DNA of 64,000 bases from DASXHZ01 sp036488085 (GTDB lineage Bacteria > Acidobacteriota > Thermoanaerobaculia > Gp7-AA8). The stretch covers positions 1 through 64,000 of the forward strand of contig DASXHZ010000029.1 of the NCBI GenBank assembly GCA_036488085.1, written 5' to 3'. Positions 32,745 through 41,354 of the stretch are shown piece by piece (the stretch's first letter is position 1; each line of letters begins with the position of its first letter). Under the pieces are notes generated by a model. The model was not told the DNA's origin. It made no database searches and saw only the letters and a list, made by a program, of their open reading frames with translations. The translations under genes and the position numbers were made by a program.

Positions 32745-34006
32745 GAAGCATCCCGCGTGTGGCGCATGTGCACGCCGCCGTCACCGCGCCTCCCTCCAAG
32801 TCGTACTCCGTCCGCGCGCTGCTGCTCGCGGCGATGTCGGCCGGCTCGACGACGGTCACGAACTGTCTCGATGCGGACGACACGCGGTACGCGCTCGAGG
32901 CGCTGCGGACGATCGGCTACCAGATCAGCGGCGTGTTCAAGGGCGGCGTCACGATCGGCGAGCGGATCTCGATGTCGGCGAACGAGGTCGACGTCTTCGT
33001 CGGGAACGCCGGCACAGCGATGCGCTTCCTTACGGGATGGCTCGCGTTCACGCCGGGACGTTTCATCCTCCGTGGCGAGGAGAGAATGCACAACCGGCCG
33101 ATCGGCGATCTCGTCGACGTCCTGCTGTCGATCGGCGCCGAGGTCGAGTACGTCGAGAAGGAAGGCTACCCGCCGCTGCGGATTCGCGGAAAGCGGATGC
33201 GCGGCGGCTTCGAGGTCGGCATTGCGGCCGATACGTCGTCGCAGTTCGCGTCGTCTCTGATGCTCGCGGGAGCGACGCTGCCCGGCGGGATCACCGTTCA
33301 CCTGCGCACGGTCGCCAGCGCGCCGTACATCGACGTCACGGCGGACATCCTCCGCGCGTTCGGCGCCGAGGCTGAGCGGAGCGCGAATGACGTAACGGTG
33401 CGCGCGTCGCGGCTCGCACGCGACGAGTACCGCGTCGAGGGCGACTACTCTTCCGCTTCGTACTGGTTTGCGGCGGCCGCGGCGACTGGCGGCGAAGTTC
33501 ACGTCAACGGAGTCGTGCAAGCGAGCGCTCAAGGCGATGCGCGGTTCATCGACATTCTCGAACGAATGGGGTGCACGGCGGAGTGGAGCGACGGCGTCAC
33601 GCTCAAAGGTCCGCAGCAGCTTCGCGGCGGCACTTTCGACTGCAACAGCACGCCCGACCTCGTGCCGACGCTCGCGGCGATTGCGCCTCTCGCCGCCGAG
33701 GCGGTCGAGATTGTCAACGTCGCGAACCTGCGGGTGAAAGAGTCCGACCGCCTCGCCACCGTCACCTCGGAGCTCCGCAGCCTCGGCGCCACCATCGAAG
33801 AGAGGCCCGACGCCCTCCGCATCGAGCCAGGATGGTCGTCCGACCCGGCGACCATCGAGACGCACAACGACCACCGCATCGCCATGGCCTTCGCGATCGC
33901 GGGTCTCGCCCGCGGAGGCGTTACGATTGCGAACGAGCAAGTCGTGTCGAAGTCGTATCCGCGCTTCTGGAAGATACTCGACGAGGTCGTCGAGAGCAGC
34001 CGCTGA
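32741..34006 (+). CDS. aroA: 5-enolpyruvylshikimate-3-phosphate synthase
   Basis: 421 residues. Joins shikimate-3-phosphate and phosphoenolpyruvate in aromatic amino acid synthesis. PPSKSYSVRALLLAA, GNAGTAMRFLTGW, MHNRPIGDLVDVL and LRVKESDRLATV are all family signatures, and DHRIAMAFAIAG marks the end. The motif GNAGTAMR keeps the Gly/Ala pattern of ordinary EPSP synthases. It overlaps both neighbours by a few bases and lies mid-operon. Confidence 0.95.
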   Translation: MRSIPRVAHVHAAVTAPPSKSYSVRALLLAAMSAGSTTVTNCLDADDTRYALEALRTIGYQISGVFKGGVTIGERISMSANEVDVFVGNAGTAMRFLTGWLAFTPGRFILRGEERMHNRPIGDLVDVLLSIGAEVEYVEKEGYPPLRIRGKRMRGGFEVGIAADTSSQFASSLMLAGATLPGGITVHLRTVASAPYIDVTADILRAFGAEAERSANDVTVRASRLARDEYRVEGDYSSASYWFAAAAATGGEVHVNGVVQASAQGDARFIDILERMGCTAEWSDGVTLKGPQQLRGGTFDCNSTPDLVPTLAAIAPLAAEAVEIVNVANLRVKESDRLATVTSELRSLGATIEERPDALRIEPGWSSDPATIETHNDHRIAMAFAIAGLARGGVTIANEQVVSKSYPRFWKILDEVVESSR

Positions 34007-35334
34007 TGCCGAGTTGGTACCTCCTCCTAGCCCTGGCGTTCATCATCGCGAACGGCTACTTCGTGGCGACCGAGTTCGCCATGATCAAGGTGCGGCCGAC
34101 GCAGCTCGCGGAGCTGGCCGCCGAGGGGAGCAGCCGCGCGAAGATGGCGCGGCGCATCACGAAGCGGCTCGACACGTACCTCTCCGCGACACAGCTCGGC
34201 GTCACACTCGCCTCCCTCGCTCTCGGCTGGGTCGGCGAGCCGGCGTTCGCGTCGCTGATCCAGCCTTTCTTCAGCCGCTACGGCCCGTTCAGCGTCGCGA
34301 TCGCACATTCGATCGCGGCGACGCTCGCGTTCGTCGTCATCACGACGCTCCACATCATCTTCGGCGAGCTCGGGCCGAAGTACATCGCGATCGGAAAGCC
34401 GCTCGGCACGGCGATGTGGACCTCGCACGTCCTGCGCTGCTTCTACATCGTCGCCTTCCCGGCGATCTGGTTCCTCAACAAGAGCTCGAACCTCATCCTG
34501 CGCGCCATCGGCGTCCGTCCCGCGACGGAGATGGAGGTGACGCACTCGCAGGAAGAGCTGCGGCTGATCCTCGCGCGGAGTGAGAAGGCCGGCGTCCTCT
34601 CGGAGGAGAACCGCGAGATCATCGAAGGCGTCTTCCAGTTCTCGAAACGCACCGCGCGGCAGATCATGGTGCCGCGAACGGACGTCGTGATCCTTTCGAC
34701 GACGAAGTCGATCGAGGAGAACCTCGAGATCATCCGAACGACACGCCACACGCGCTACCCGCTGTGCGACGGCACGCTCGACCAAACGGTCGGTCTCATT
34801 CACGTCAAAGACCTCCTGCTCGCGCAGCTCCGCGGTCCCGGACGGCCGCTCATCGACCTCAAACGCGATCTCCTGTTCGTGCCGGAGAACAGCACGGTCG
34901 AGCGGCTTCTCTCGCAGTTCATCGAGTCGAAGACGCACATGGCGATCATCCTCGACGAGTACGGCGGCGCCAGCGGCATCGTCTCGCTCGAGAACATCAC
35001 CGAAGAGCTGTTCGGGCAGATCCAGGACGAGTTCGACCGCGAGCGGCCGGAGATCGAGCCGCTCGGCAACGGCCGCTATCGCGTCCGCGGCGACTACCTG
35101 ATTGAGGACCTCGCGGACCGCCTCAAGGTCGACGTCGGCGAGCCGGCGGAAGAGACGATCGGCGGCTACGTACAGGCGCGGATCGGGCGCGAGATCGCGC
35201 GCGGCGACCGATGCCTGCTCGGCGACCTCGAGATCGAGGTCGTCGACGCCGAGCGCTTCCGCGTCCGCTGGGTCACAGTGCAGGCGCCGATGCCGAAGGT
35301 CGAAGAGGAATCGGCGCCGGAAAACAACGAATGA
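34006..35334 (+). CDS. CNNM/CorC-family transporter-associated protein (hemolysin family)
   Basis: 442 residues. A CNNM/DUF21 membrane domain with three to four helices (about 1-190, FVATEFAMIKVR, SATQLGVTLASLALGW) is followed by a CBS pair (about 210-330; MVPRTDVVIL, GLIHVKDLL) and a CorC_HlyC C-terminal domain (about 345-430; YRVRGDYLIEDL). Members affect magnesium or cobalt export. The start codon shares its A with the aroA stop (TGATG). Confidence 0.92.
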   Translation: MPSWYLLLALAFIIANGYFVATEFAMIKVRPTQLAELAAEGSSRAKMARRITKRLDTYLSATQLGVTLASLALGWVGEPAFASLIQPFFSRYGPFSVAIAHSIAATLAFVVITTLHIIFGELGPKYIAIGKPLGTAMWTSHVLRCFYIVAFPAIWFLNKSSNLILRAIGVRPATEMEVTHSQEELRLILARSEKAGVLSEENREIIEGVFQFSKRTARQIMVPRTDVVILSTTKSIEENLEIIRTTRHTRYPLCDGTLDQTVGLIHVKDLLLAQLRGPGRPLIDLKRDLLFVPENSTVERLLSQFIESKTHMAIILDEYGGASGIVSLENITEELFGQIQDEFDRERPEIEPLGNGRYRVRGDYLIEDLADRLKVDVGEPAEETIGGYVQARIGREIARGDRCLLGDLEIEVVDAERFRVRWVTVQAPMPKVEEESAPENNE

Positions 35335-36032
35335 AGGCCGACTACGGGATCGACGCCCCGAACGTCATCCGCAACATGCTCCTCGTTGCGCTCGCCGCGG
35401 CGGCCATCGGGTCGTTCCTCGCGCTCCAAGAGGGCCGTCTCCACCGCCTCGGCTTTTCGTTCCTGATGACGGCCGGAGGGTTCACGCTCGTCGCGCTCGT
35501 AATGCTCTGGTCGAGCCTCTTCGGGAAGTTCGGTACCAGCGACAAGCTCCTCGCCGCGATTCCGTGGCGCGGCGGCGAGCAGGTCCTCGATGCCGGCTGC
35601 GGCCACGGCATGATGCTGATCGCCGCGGCGAAGCGGCTGACCACCGGCCGCGCCATCGGGGTCGACATCTGGTCGCAAATCGACCAGGCACAGAACAGCG
35701 CTGAAGCGACGCGGCGGAACGCGGAGACCGAGGGCGTCTCCGAGCGTGTCGAGATCCGCGACGCCGACATCCGCCGTCTCCCGTTCGACGACGGATCGTT
35801 CGACGTCGTGGTCTCGAGTCTCGTCATCCATAACATCTCGGCGGCGCGCGAGCGGGAGCAGGCGCTCGCCGAGATCGGCCGCGTGCTGAAGCACGGCGGC
35901 TACTTCGCGGTCATCGACATCTCGCGGAACTACGGCCCATGGCTGGTGAGGAACGGCTTCACGATCGAGAAACGGTCGCTCAATCTCCTCTTCTCGATCC
36001 CGACGCGCGCGATCCTGGCGCGCAAGCTTTAG
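35331..36032 (+). CDS. Membrane-anchored class I SAM methyltransferase
   Basis: 233 residues. Two N-terminal hydrophobic helices (about 13-30 and 45-62) anchor a Rossmann methyltransferase. The SAM motif VLDAGCGHGMM starts near residue 85, then GVDIWSQ, DADIRRLPFDDGSFDVVVSS, and AEIGRVLKHGGYF. It resembles UbiE-like enzymes. The substrate is unknown; a membrane anchor suggests a lipid or quinone. ATGA overlap with the CNNM gene; the stop overlaps that of the convergent LOG gene by 4 bp. Confidence 0.87.
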   Translation: MKADYGIDAPNVIRNMLLVALAAAAIGSFLALQEGRLHRLGFSFLMTAGGFTLVALVMLWSSLFGKFGTSDKLLAAIPWRGGEQVLDAGCGHGMMLIAAAKRLTTGRAIGVDIWSQIDQAQNSAEATRRNAETEGVSERVEIRDADIRRLPFDDGSFDVVVSSLVIHNISAAREREQALAEIGRVLKHGGYFAVIDISRNYGPWLVRNGFTIEKRSLNLLFSIPTRAILARKL

Positions 36033-36778
36033 CGCTCGCCCTTCTTCACGGCGTTCTCGTGATACGCGACGACGATGTCGCGCACCTCCTCGGGCGTGTC
36101 GACGACGTGGATGCTGTCGACGTCCTCCTGCATGATGTTGTTCGCAGCGAGAACGACTTCACGCAGCCACTCCACCATCCCGCCCCAATACTTGCGGCTG
36201 TAGAGGATCACTGGGAAGTCGCTGATCTTCTTCGTCTGGATGAGCACGAGCGCGCCGAAGAGCTCATCCAGCGTCCCGAAGCCGCCGGGGAATGTGATGA
36301 AGGCTTCGGAGTACTTCACGAACATCAGCTTGCGGACGAAGAAGTAGCGGAACGTCATCGCCTTGTCGATGAATTGGTTGATCGACTGCTCGAACGGAAG
36401 CTCGATGTTGCAGCCGATCGATAGCGCGCCCCCTTCTTTCGCCCCGCGGTTTCCGGCCTCCATGATTCCTGGGCCGCCGCCGGTGATGATCGCGAAACCG
36501 GCCTCGCCGAGGAGCTTCGCGGTCCGGACGGCGTCCTCGTAGAAAACGTCGGCGAGCTCGGTACGGGCCGAGCCGAAGATCGAGACCGCCGGATAGACAT
36601 CCGCAAGGTGCTCGAATCCTGCGACGAGCTCGCTCTGGATCCGGAAGACGCGCCACGACTCGCTCTGCAGCATCTCCTCGCGTGTGGGGCGGTCGAGGAG
36701 CTTTCGGTCTTCCAGCGCCTCGCGCGGTTTCGGTGGAATCGTGGAGGGGGTGTCTGTCTCGCGGTTCGTATCCGGCAT
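36029..36778 (-). CDS. LOG-family protein (cytokinin riboside 5'-monophosphate phosphoribohydrolase-like)
   Basis: 249 residues. Rossmann-fold nucleotide-binding protein with both motifs of the family: GGGPGIMEAGNRGAKEGG (from residue 100) and PGGFGTLDE (154-162). Related enzymes hydrolyse nucleoside 5'-monophosphates. The first 55 residues, up to GFEHLADV, are a family-typical extension. Many such proteins are annotated as lysine decarboxylases, which is incorrect for this motif. Confidence 0.9.
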   Translation of the reverse strand: MPDTNRETDTPSTIPPKPREALEDRKLLDRPTREEMLQSESWRVFRIQSELVAGFEHLADVYPAVSIFGSARTELADVFYEDAVRTAKLLGEAGFAIITGGGPGIMEAGNRGAKEGGALSIGCNIELPFEQSINQFIDKAMTFRYFFVRKLMFVKYSEAFITFPGGFGTLDELFGALVLIQTKKISDFPVILYSRKYWGGMVEWLREVVLAANNIMQEDVDSIHVVDTPEEVRDIVVAYHENAVKKGER

Positions 36779-36803
36779 CGTGTGAGTTTATCCTTCGCCC
36801 GCA

Positions 36804-37745
36804 ATGAAGTACTTCCTGGGCGTCGACGGCGGAGCATCGAAGACCGCCGCACTCGTGACTGATGAAAACAGCGTGCCGCTCGGCCGCGGTCTCGCCGGCG
36901 GCTCGAATCACCTGCGCGTCGGCATCGAACAGGCGACGCGGAACATCGAGCGCGCGGTCAACATCGCGCTGGTCGAAGCGGGCATCGCGATCCGCGAGAT
37001 CGAATACGCGTATTGCGGGATCGCCGGCTCGGACCACATCGAGCACCACGAGCGCGTCGTCGAGGCGCTGCGGGTCTTCTTTCCGCGCGGCAACTTCGTC
37101 GTCGACAACGACGCGCGCATCGCGCTGACGGGCGCCATCGGCTTCGGCAGCGGCGTCGTCGTGATCGCCGGCACCGGCTCCGTGGCGTTCGGACGCAACC
37201 TGAACGGAGGCGAGGCGCGGGCGGGCGGTTGGGGGCCGAAGATCGGCGACGAGGGGAGCGGCTACGCGATCGCCCGCGATGGCCTGACCGCCATCGTCCG
37301 CGCGTTCGACGGCCGCGGCCCGGCCACGAAGATGACCGACCTCCTCTGCTTTCAGTACGCGATGTGCGATCCCGCCGACCTGCCGCGGTTCGTCTACGCC
37401 ACGACCACCGGCGACGACGCGATCGCCCGCTACGGCAAGCTCGTGATGGAGGCGGCGGACGCGGGCGACGCTGTGGCGCGCGGGATCATCGAACGCGCCG
37501 GGGTCGAGCTCGCGGCATGCGTCCTCGCGGTCGCGCGAAGGCTGCAGCTCACCGGCGAGGCGTTCCCTGCCGCGTACGTCGGCGGCGCGTTCCACGCCGG
37601 CGCCCTGCTGCTCGACCCTATGAAGCGCGAGATCGCGCGCGAAGCGCCGCACGCCACCGTCTCGGCACCGCTCCACACGCCTGTCGAAGGCGCCGCCATG
37701 ATGGCGATCCGGGCCGCATCGTCCCCGCGCGCGACGCGGGCCTGA
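36804..37745 (+). CDS. BadF/BadG-type ATPase, N-acetylglucosamine kinase-like
   Basis: 313 residues. ASKHA fold: phosphate-1 motif FLGVDGGASKTAALV, connect and phosphate-2 motif VVIAGTGSVAFG, GWGPKIGDEGSGYAIAR, and adenosine motif AAYVGGAFHAG. The WGPKIGDEGSG segment is typical of GlcNAc kinases rather than the benzoyl-CoA reductase activators. Likely phosphorylates recycled amino sugars. It starts 26 bp from the LOG gene (divergent) and is followed at once by a transporter gene. Confidence 0.87.
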   Translation: MKYFLGVDGGASKTAALVTDENSVPLGRGLAGGSNHLRVGIEQATRNIERAVNIALVEAGIAIREIEYAYCGIAGSDHIEHHERVVEALRVFFPRGNFVVDNDARIALTGAIGFGSGVVVIAGTGSVAFGRNLNGGEARAGGWGPKIGDEGSGYAIARDGLTAIVRAFDGRGPATKMTDLLCFQYAMCDPADLPRFVYATTTGDDAIARYGKLVMEAADAGDAVARGIIERAGVELAACVLAVARRLQLTGEAFPAAYVGGAFHAGALLLDPMKREIAREAPHATVSAPLHTPVEGAAMMAIRAASSPRATRA

Positions 37746-38445
37746 ATGGTCATCGTCATCGTCGCGGCGCTGCTTGCCATTGCGTTCATCGCAACGGGAC
37801 GCGTGACGTTGCAGACGGCGTGGCACTCCATCGACCTCGATCTGCTGCTCGTCCTCTCCGCCCTGCTCGTCGCGGTCGAGATCATGCGCGAGTCAGGGTG
37901 GCTCGACTACGCCGTCGAGAAGACGGTCGCGCGGTTCCACAGCGCGCGATCGTTTGCCGCGGTGGTGCTCGCCGTGACCGGAATCCTGGCGATGCTCGAG
38001 ATCGCGCGCGTGCTGAACGGCTGGCCGGCGGCGCTCGCCGCTCTCGCTTCGGCCGCGTTCATCCTCCGCTGGCGCGTCGACCTCTCGATCGTGCCGCTCT
38101 TCTTCTTCGCGTCCATCATCGTCGAAGGGCTGCGCACGTTCCCGCTACGGTTGTTCGACACGTACTGGTCGTCGGTGGCGCTCTCGCAGGTGATCTCGAA
38201 CGTCCCCGCCACACTCCTGCTGACGCCGTTCGCGCACGGTGAATGGCGCGAGCTGCTCTATGGCGTGAACGCCGGCGGCTGCGGCACGATCATCGCCTCA
38301 TTCGCGAACCTCCTCGGCTGGCGCATCTACATGCGCGAGTCCGGCCGCGATCGCAGATTCATCGTCCGGCCTGAGCTGGATCAACGTCGCGTTCCTCGCG
38401 TGGGTAGGAGTCGGAGGACGGATACTGCTATCCGTCCTCCACTAA
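37746..38445 (+). CDS. SLC13/ArsB-like anion permease (C-terminal part only), frameshifted
   Basis: The frame from 37746 gives about seven hydrophobic segments, with SNVPATLLLTPFAHGEW and GVNAGGCGTIIASFANLLGW matching the last helices of the ArsB/NhaD/CitM permease families. After FIVR at about 38367 the frame runs on antisense to the next gene. One base earlier or later, however, it gives SWINVAFLAWVGVGG and the stop at 38443-38445, the expected family ending. A single extra C in GGCC at about 38368-38371 would explain this. The protein is also short, about half the usual length. Either a real frameshift or a sequencing error. Confidence 0.7.
38413..38440. terminator. Perfect 12-bp hairpin at the permease 3' end
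   Basis: GGAGGACGGATA (38413-38424) and TATCCGTCCTCC (38429-38440) are exact reverse complements around a 4-base loop. The hairpin overlaps the last codons of the permease and ends 11 bp from the convergent M28 peptidase stop. There is no T-run, so it could be a bidirectional mRNA 3' structure rather than a classic terminator. Confidence 0.65.
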
Positions 38446-38450
38446 CGCTA

Positions 38451-40175
38451 CTACTTCGTCATATTCGCGAGGCTGGCGTCGCGAACGCCGCGGAACTCGT
38501 CGCCGGGAATCCAGTTCGGCATCGTTGGGGAGTTCGCCGCTTCCCATCCGAGCCAGTAGCCGAGTTGCGCGAGCTCCTGGCTCGTGCCCCAGTCCCAGTC
38601 GGGCTGAATCTCGTCGCTCGGCTGGTGGTAGTGCTTCTCGCGGTACTCGTCCGACTTCGCCTTGCCGTACCCGGCCGGCTTGCCGACGACCGTCTGGCCC
38701 GCGTCGACCGAGAACGCCGGGATGCCGACCTTGCCGAGGGAGAAGTGGTCGCTGCGATAGTAGTGACCCTGCTCCGGCTCCTGGTCGGGGACGATCTTGA
38801 TCCCCATCGCTTTCGTGACACGTTGCGCCGTCGGATAGAACGTCGTCCGCTCGACGCCGTTCATCTGCACGTCGCTGACGCGGCCGTACTCCGGAATCGC
38901 GTCGAAGTTGATGTCGAGCGCGATGCGGCCGGCCGGGATCGGCGGATTCTCGCCGAGCCACGCCGATCCGAGGAGGCCCTGCTCCTCGGCCGCAACGGCG
39001 GCGAAATAGATCGAGCGCTTCGGAGCGGGATGCGTGTTGGCCCAGACGTGCGCCATCTCGATCAGCAGGCCGCAGCCGGAGGCGTTGTCGATCGCACCGT
39101 TGTAGATCGTGTCGCCATTAGCGTCAGGCTTCCCGATGCCGAGGTGATCGTGGTGTGCGGTGTAGAGGACCGCCTCATTGCGCAGCTTCGGATCGGAGCC
39201 TTCGAGCTTCGCGACGACATTGCCGGTGTCGAACGTACGGATCTTGCTCGTTATGTTGCCGGCGAACTTCATCCCGAGGTCGACCGGCCTGAAGTCGCGC
39301 GAGGCGGCGGCTTTCGTCAACGTGTCGAGATCGAGACCGGCCTGTTTGAACAGATTGCGCGCGACGTCCTGCGTGACCCAGCCGGCGAACTTGAGGTCTG
39401 ACTGGCCGGGCTTCAGCTTCATGAACGAGTTCTCGCCGCCCCAGGAGTTGCTGACGACCTGCCACCCGTAACCGGCGGCTTCGTTCGTATGGATCAGGAT
39501 GACCGCGTCGGCGTTCTTCGCCGCGCCGATCTCGTACTTGTACGTCCAGCGGCCGTAGTACGTGCGCGCTTTCCCCTTGAAGAGATCGGGCTCCTTCGCA
39601 GTCGCCGGCGGGTCGTCGACCAGCATCACGAGCGTCTTGCCGCGCGTGTCGAGGCCCTTGTAGTCGTCCCACTTGTACTCCGGCGCGACGACGCCATGGC
39701 CGACGAACACGACCTCGGAATCGAGCGAGTCGCTCGGCACCTGCATCTTGTCCTGGCCGACGTACTCGCTCTGGAGCTTCAGCGGTCCGACCACCGGCGC
39801 GCCATTCTTAGTGAACGAGAGCGAGGTGTTCGCCGGATCGGTGGCAAGGCCGATGAGCGGCACTTTCTGGATGTAACTGCCGTTGTCGCCGGCCGGTTTG
39901 AGACCCGCCGCCTCGAACTGCGCCGCGATGTATTGCATGGCGAGATCGTCGCCGCGCGTTCCGGGCCCGCGGCCTTCGAGCATGTCGCTCGAGAGGAAGC
40001 GGACGTGCGCCTTGACCGCCCCGCCGCTGACCTGGTTCATCCCGCGCTGGACTTCGGCGGGAACGGATGTCGTGGTCGCGGTTTTAGTTGTGGTGGTTTT
40101 GGTCGTCGTCGCCGCAAACGCGACGAGCGCCACGACGCCCATCACGATGAGGAGTAGAGATCGCATTCGAGTCAT
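38451..40175 (-). CDS. M28-family zinc peptidase, secreted
   Basis: 574 residues. A signal peptide (MRSLLLIVMGVVALVAFA) is followed by a Thr/Lys-rich linker (TTTKTTTTKTATTT), a protease-associated domain (about 130-290) and an M28 di-zinc aminopeptidase domain. Visible ligands are His in TAHHDHLG, Asp in GAIDNASG, Glu-Glu in AAEEQGLLGS, and further Asp and His residues in LDINFDAIPE and YRSDHFSL. Likely a periplasmic or exported aminopeptidase. The start at 40175 is nine bases before a second ATG at 40166. Confidence 0.93.
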   Translation of the reverse strand: MTRMRSLLLIVMGVVALVAFAATTTKTTTTKTATTTSVPAEVQRGMNQVSGGAVKAHVRFLSSDMLEGRGPGTRGDDLAMQYIAAQFEAAGLKPAGDNGSYIQKVPLIGLATDPANTSLSFTKNGAPVVGPLKLQSEYVGQDKMQVPSDSLDSEVVFVGHGVVAPEYKWDDYKGLDTRGKTLVMLVDDPPATAKEPDLFKGKARTYYGRWTYKYEIGAAKNADAVILIHTNEAAGYGWQVVSNSWGGENSFMKLKPGQSDLKFAGWVTQDVARNLFKQAGLDLDTLTKAAASRDFRPVDLGMKFAGNITSKIRTFDTGNVVAKLEGSDPKLRNEAVLYTAHHDHLGIGKPDANGDTIYNGAIDNASGCGLLIEMAHVWANTHPAPKRSIYFAAVAAEEQGLLGSAWLGENPPIPAGRIALDINFDAIPEYGRVSDVQMNGVERTTFYPTAQRVTKAMGIKIVPDQEPEQGHYYRSDHFSLGKVGIPAFSVDAGQTVVGKPAGYGKAKSDEYREKHYHQPSDEIQPDWDWGTSQELAQLGYWLGWEAANSPTMPNWIPGDEFRGVRDASLANMTK

Positions 40176-40257
40176 GGTTCGATAGGATATCGGAACCGCG
40201 TAAGCGCGAACGGCCCGGACGCGTCGAATGCGGACGAACGAAAAGGAGGAAGTAGTC

Positions 40258-40503
40258 ATGTCCCGACGAGTGGTCATCCCCATCCTTCTCCTGGTTCTCA
40301 CGCTCGGCACCGGATTCATCGCAGGCCGGGCAACCGCCGCACAGCCGCACATGAACACAGCCCTGGAGCACCTCCGCCTCGCCCGCACTGCGCTCGAGAA
40401 AGCGGACGCGGATAAGGGCGGCCATCGCGCCGCCGCGATCGACCTCACCGATCGTGCGATTCACGAAGTGGAAGAGGGCATGGGGTACGCCCGGCATCAC
40501 TGA
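40258..40503 (+). CDS. Small secreted helical protein
   Basis: 81 residues. A strong ribosome site (AAAAGGAGGAAG) precedes the ATG. A signal peptide (IPILLLVLTLGTGFIAG, cleavage near ATA-AQP) is followed by two amphipathic helices: HMNTALEHLRLARTALEKA and AAAIDLTDRAIHEVEEGM. Similar short helical periplasmic proteins are common but mostly unnamed. It is a single-gene unit upstream of a terminator-like hairpin. Confidence 0.8.
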   Translation: MSRRVVIPILLLVLTLGTGFIAGRATAAQPHMNTALEHLRLARTALEKADADKGGHRAAAIDLTDRAIHEVEEGMGYARHH

Positions 40504-40527
40504 TAGTTTTTTTACCTGGCTTCGAGT

Positions 40528-40550
40528 GGCGCGGCTGTCCCGGCCGCGCC
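40528..40550 (+). terminator. Hairpin downstream of the small secreted protein
   Basis: GGCGCGGC (40528-40535) pairs with GCCGCGCC (40543-40550) around a seven-base loop. The following bases TCTTGCCCTT are only weakly T-rich. A T-run (TTTTTTT) lies at 40506-40512, before the hairpin. Confidence 0.5.
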
Positions 40551-40667
40551 TCTTGCCCTTCCCTGTGTCGAAACGGTGACGGCTCCCGAATGCGCGTCTA
40601 CCCTCCGCAGAGCGGTTCCAAAAATCGAGGGTAGGGATTTCGAGACATAAATCACCCCTAGTATGAA

Positions 40668-40892
40668 GTGCGATATTCCCTCACCGAGTACGACGCCGTC
40701 GACGCCCCCCACCTGCCGATCAGCGAGAGGGTTCTGGACAAGCTGAGCGATATCTTGCTCGCTTCCGATGAGATCCTCGACATGATCGCTACCAACCCGC
40801 TCCTACCAACCGATACCACCCGTTCGGTCGAGGAGCAGATCCGCGGGGTCTACGACCAGATCAACGAGCTGATGAAGTCGATTGCCGACTGA
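40668..40892 (+). CDS. Small hypothetical protein, helical
   Basis: 74 residues from a GTG start. The sequence is acidic, with two predicted helices (ISERVLDKLSDILLASDEILDMI and EEQIRGVYDQINELMKSIAD), and no signal peptide. No Shine-Dalgarno is obvious. Codon use resembles its neighbours and no better frame overlaps it, so I accept it at moderate confidence. Confidence 0.55.
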   Translation: MRYSLTEYDAVDAPHLPISERVLDKLSDILLASDEILDMIATNPLLPTDTTRSVEEQIRGVYDQINELMKSIAD

Positions 40893-40904
40893 ACGTGTGT
40901 GGGC

Positions 40905-41354
40905 CTAGCGCCCCATCTTCGCGATCATCGGGGCGAACGACTGGTCGTACCAGTCGGGCGCGTTTGCCTTCATGTACTCGAGAAAGCTCTTCCCGACCTC
41001 TTCGATGTGCCGGTACTGGACGAGATTCTTCGATGTCGCGCGAACCTCCGGAAGCATGATCCGGATCTTCTCCCAGACGAAGAGCAGCTCGAGATTGTTC
41101 GAGCGATAGAACAGATCGGGATTCAGCACGCCGGTCGCGACGAACGATGCCGCCATGTCCCAGTACGTCACCACCATGCGGAACGAGGCGTTCTCCTCGG
41201 AACCGGCAGGGCAGAGCTTCAGCCACTCTTCGCGGGACTGAAACTGCGGCGCGGCTCCGAACCATTTGCGCGCGTCGCGCAGCCGCGGCTCGCGGCGGAG
41301 GTCATACAACTTCAAGATCAGTTTCGCGTCTTCGTACGTGGGAGGGGTCTTCAT
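40905..41354 (-). CDS. Conserved protein of unknown function (DUF4760-like)
   Basis: 149 residues, cytoplasmic. Helical throughout, with FRMVVTYWDMAASFVATGVLN and LLFVWEKIRIMLPEV as the most conserved-looking segments. This resembles small helical DUF proteins found near amidases or toxin-like genes, but I cannot name its role. The ATG overlaps the amidase stop (ATGA), so it is the last gene of a four-gene operon running 43781 to 40905. Confidence 0.75.
   Translation of the reverse strand: MKTPPTYEDAKLILKLYDLRREPRLRDARKWFGAAPQFQSREEWLKLCPAGSEENASFRMVVTYWDMAASFVATGVLNPDLFYRSNNLELLFVWEKIRIMLPEVRATSKNLVQYRHIEEVGKSFLEYMKANAPDWYDQSFAPMIAKMGR

Noticed and set aside
36029..36778. Lysine decarboxylase
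   Set aside because: The PGGFGTLDE motif belongs to LOG-type phosphoribohydrolases; the decarboxylase name is an old mis-annotation.
37746..39401. A 551-residue protein as a fusion of a permease with a long basic tail
   Set aside because: After about 38370 the frame is antisense to the M28 peptidase gene and has the Arg/Ala-rich look of a shadow frame. The true permease end is in the next frame.
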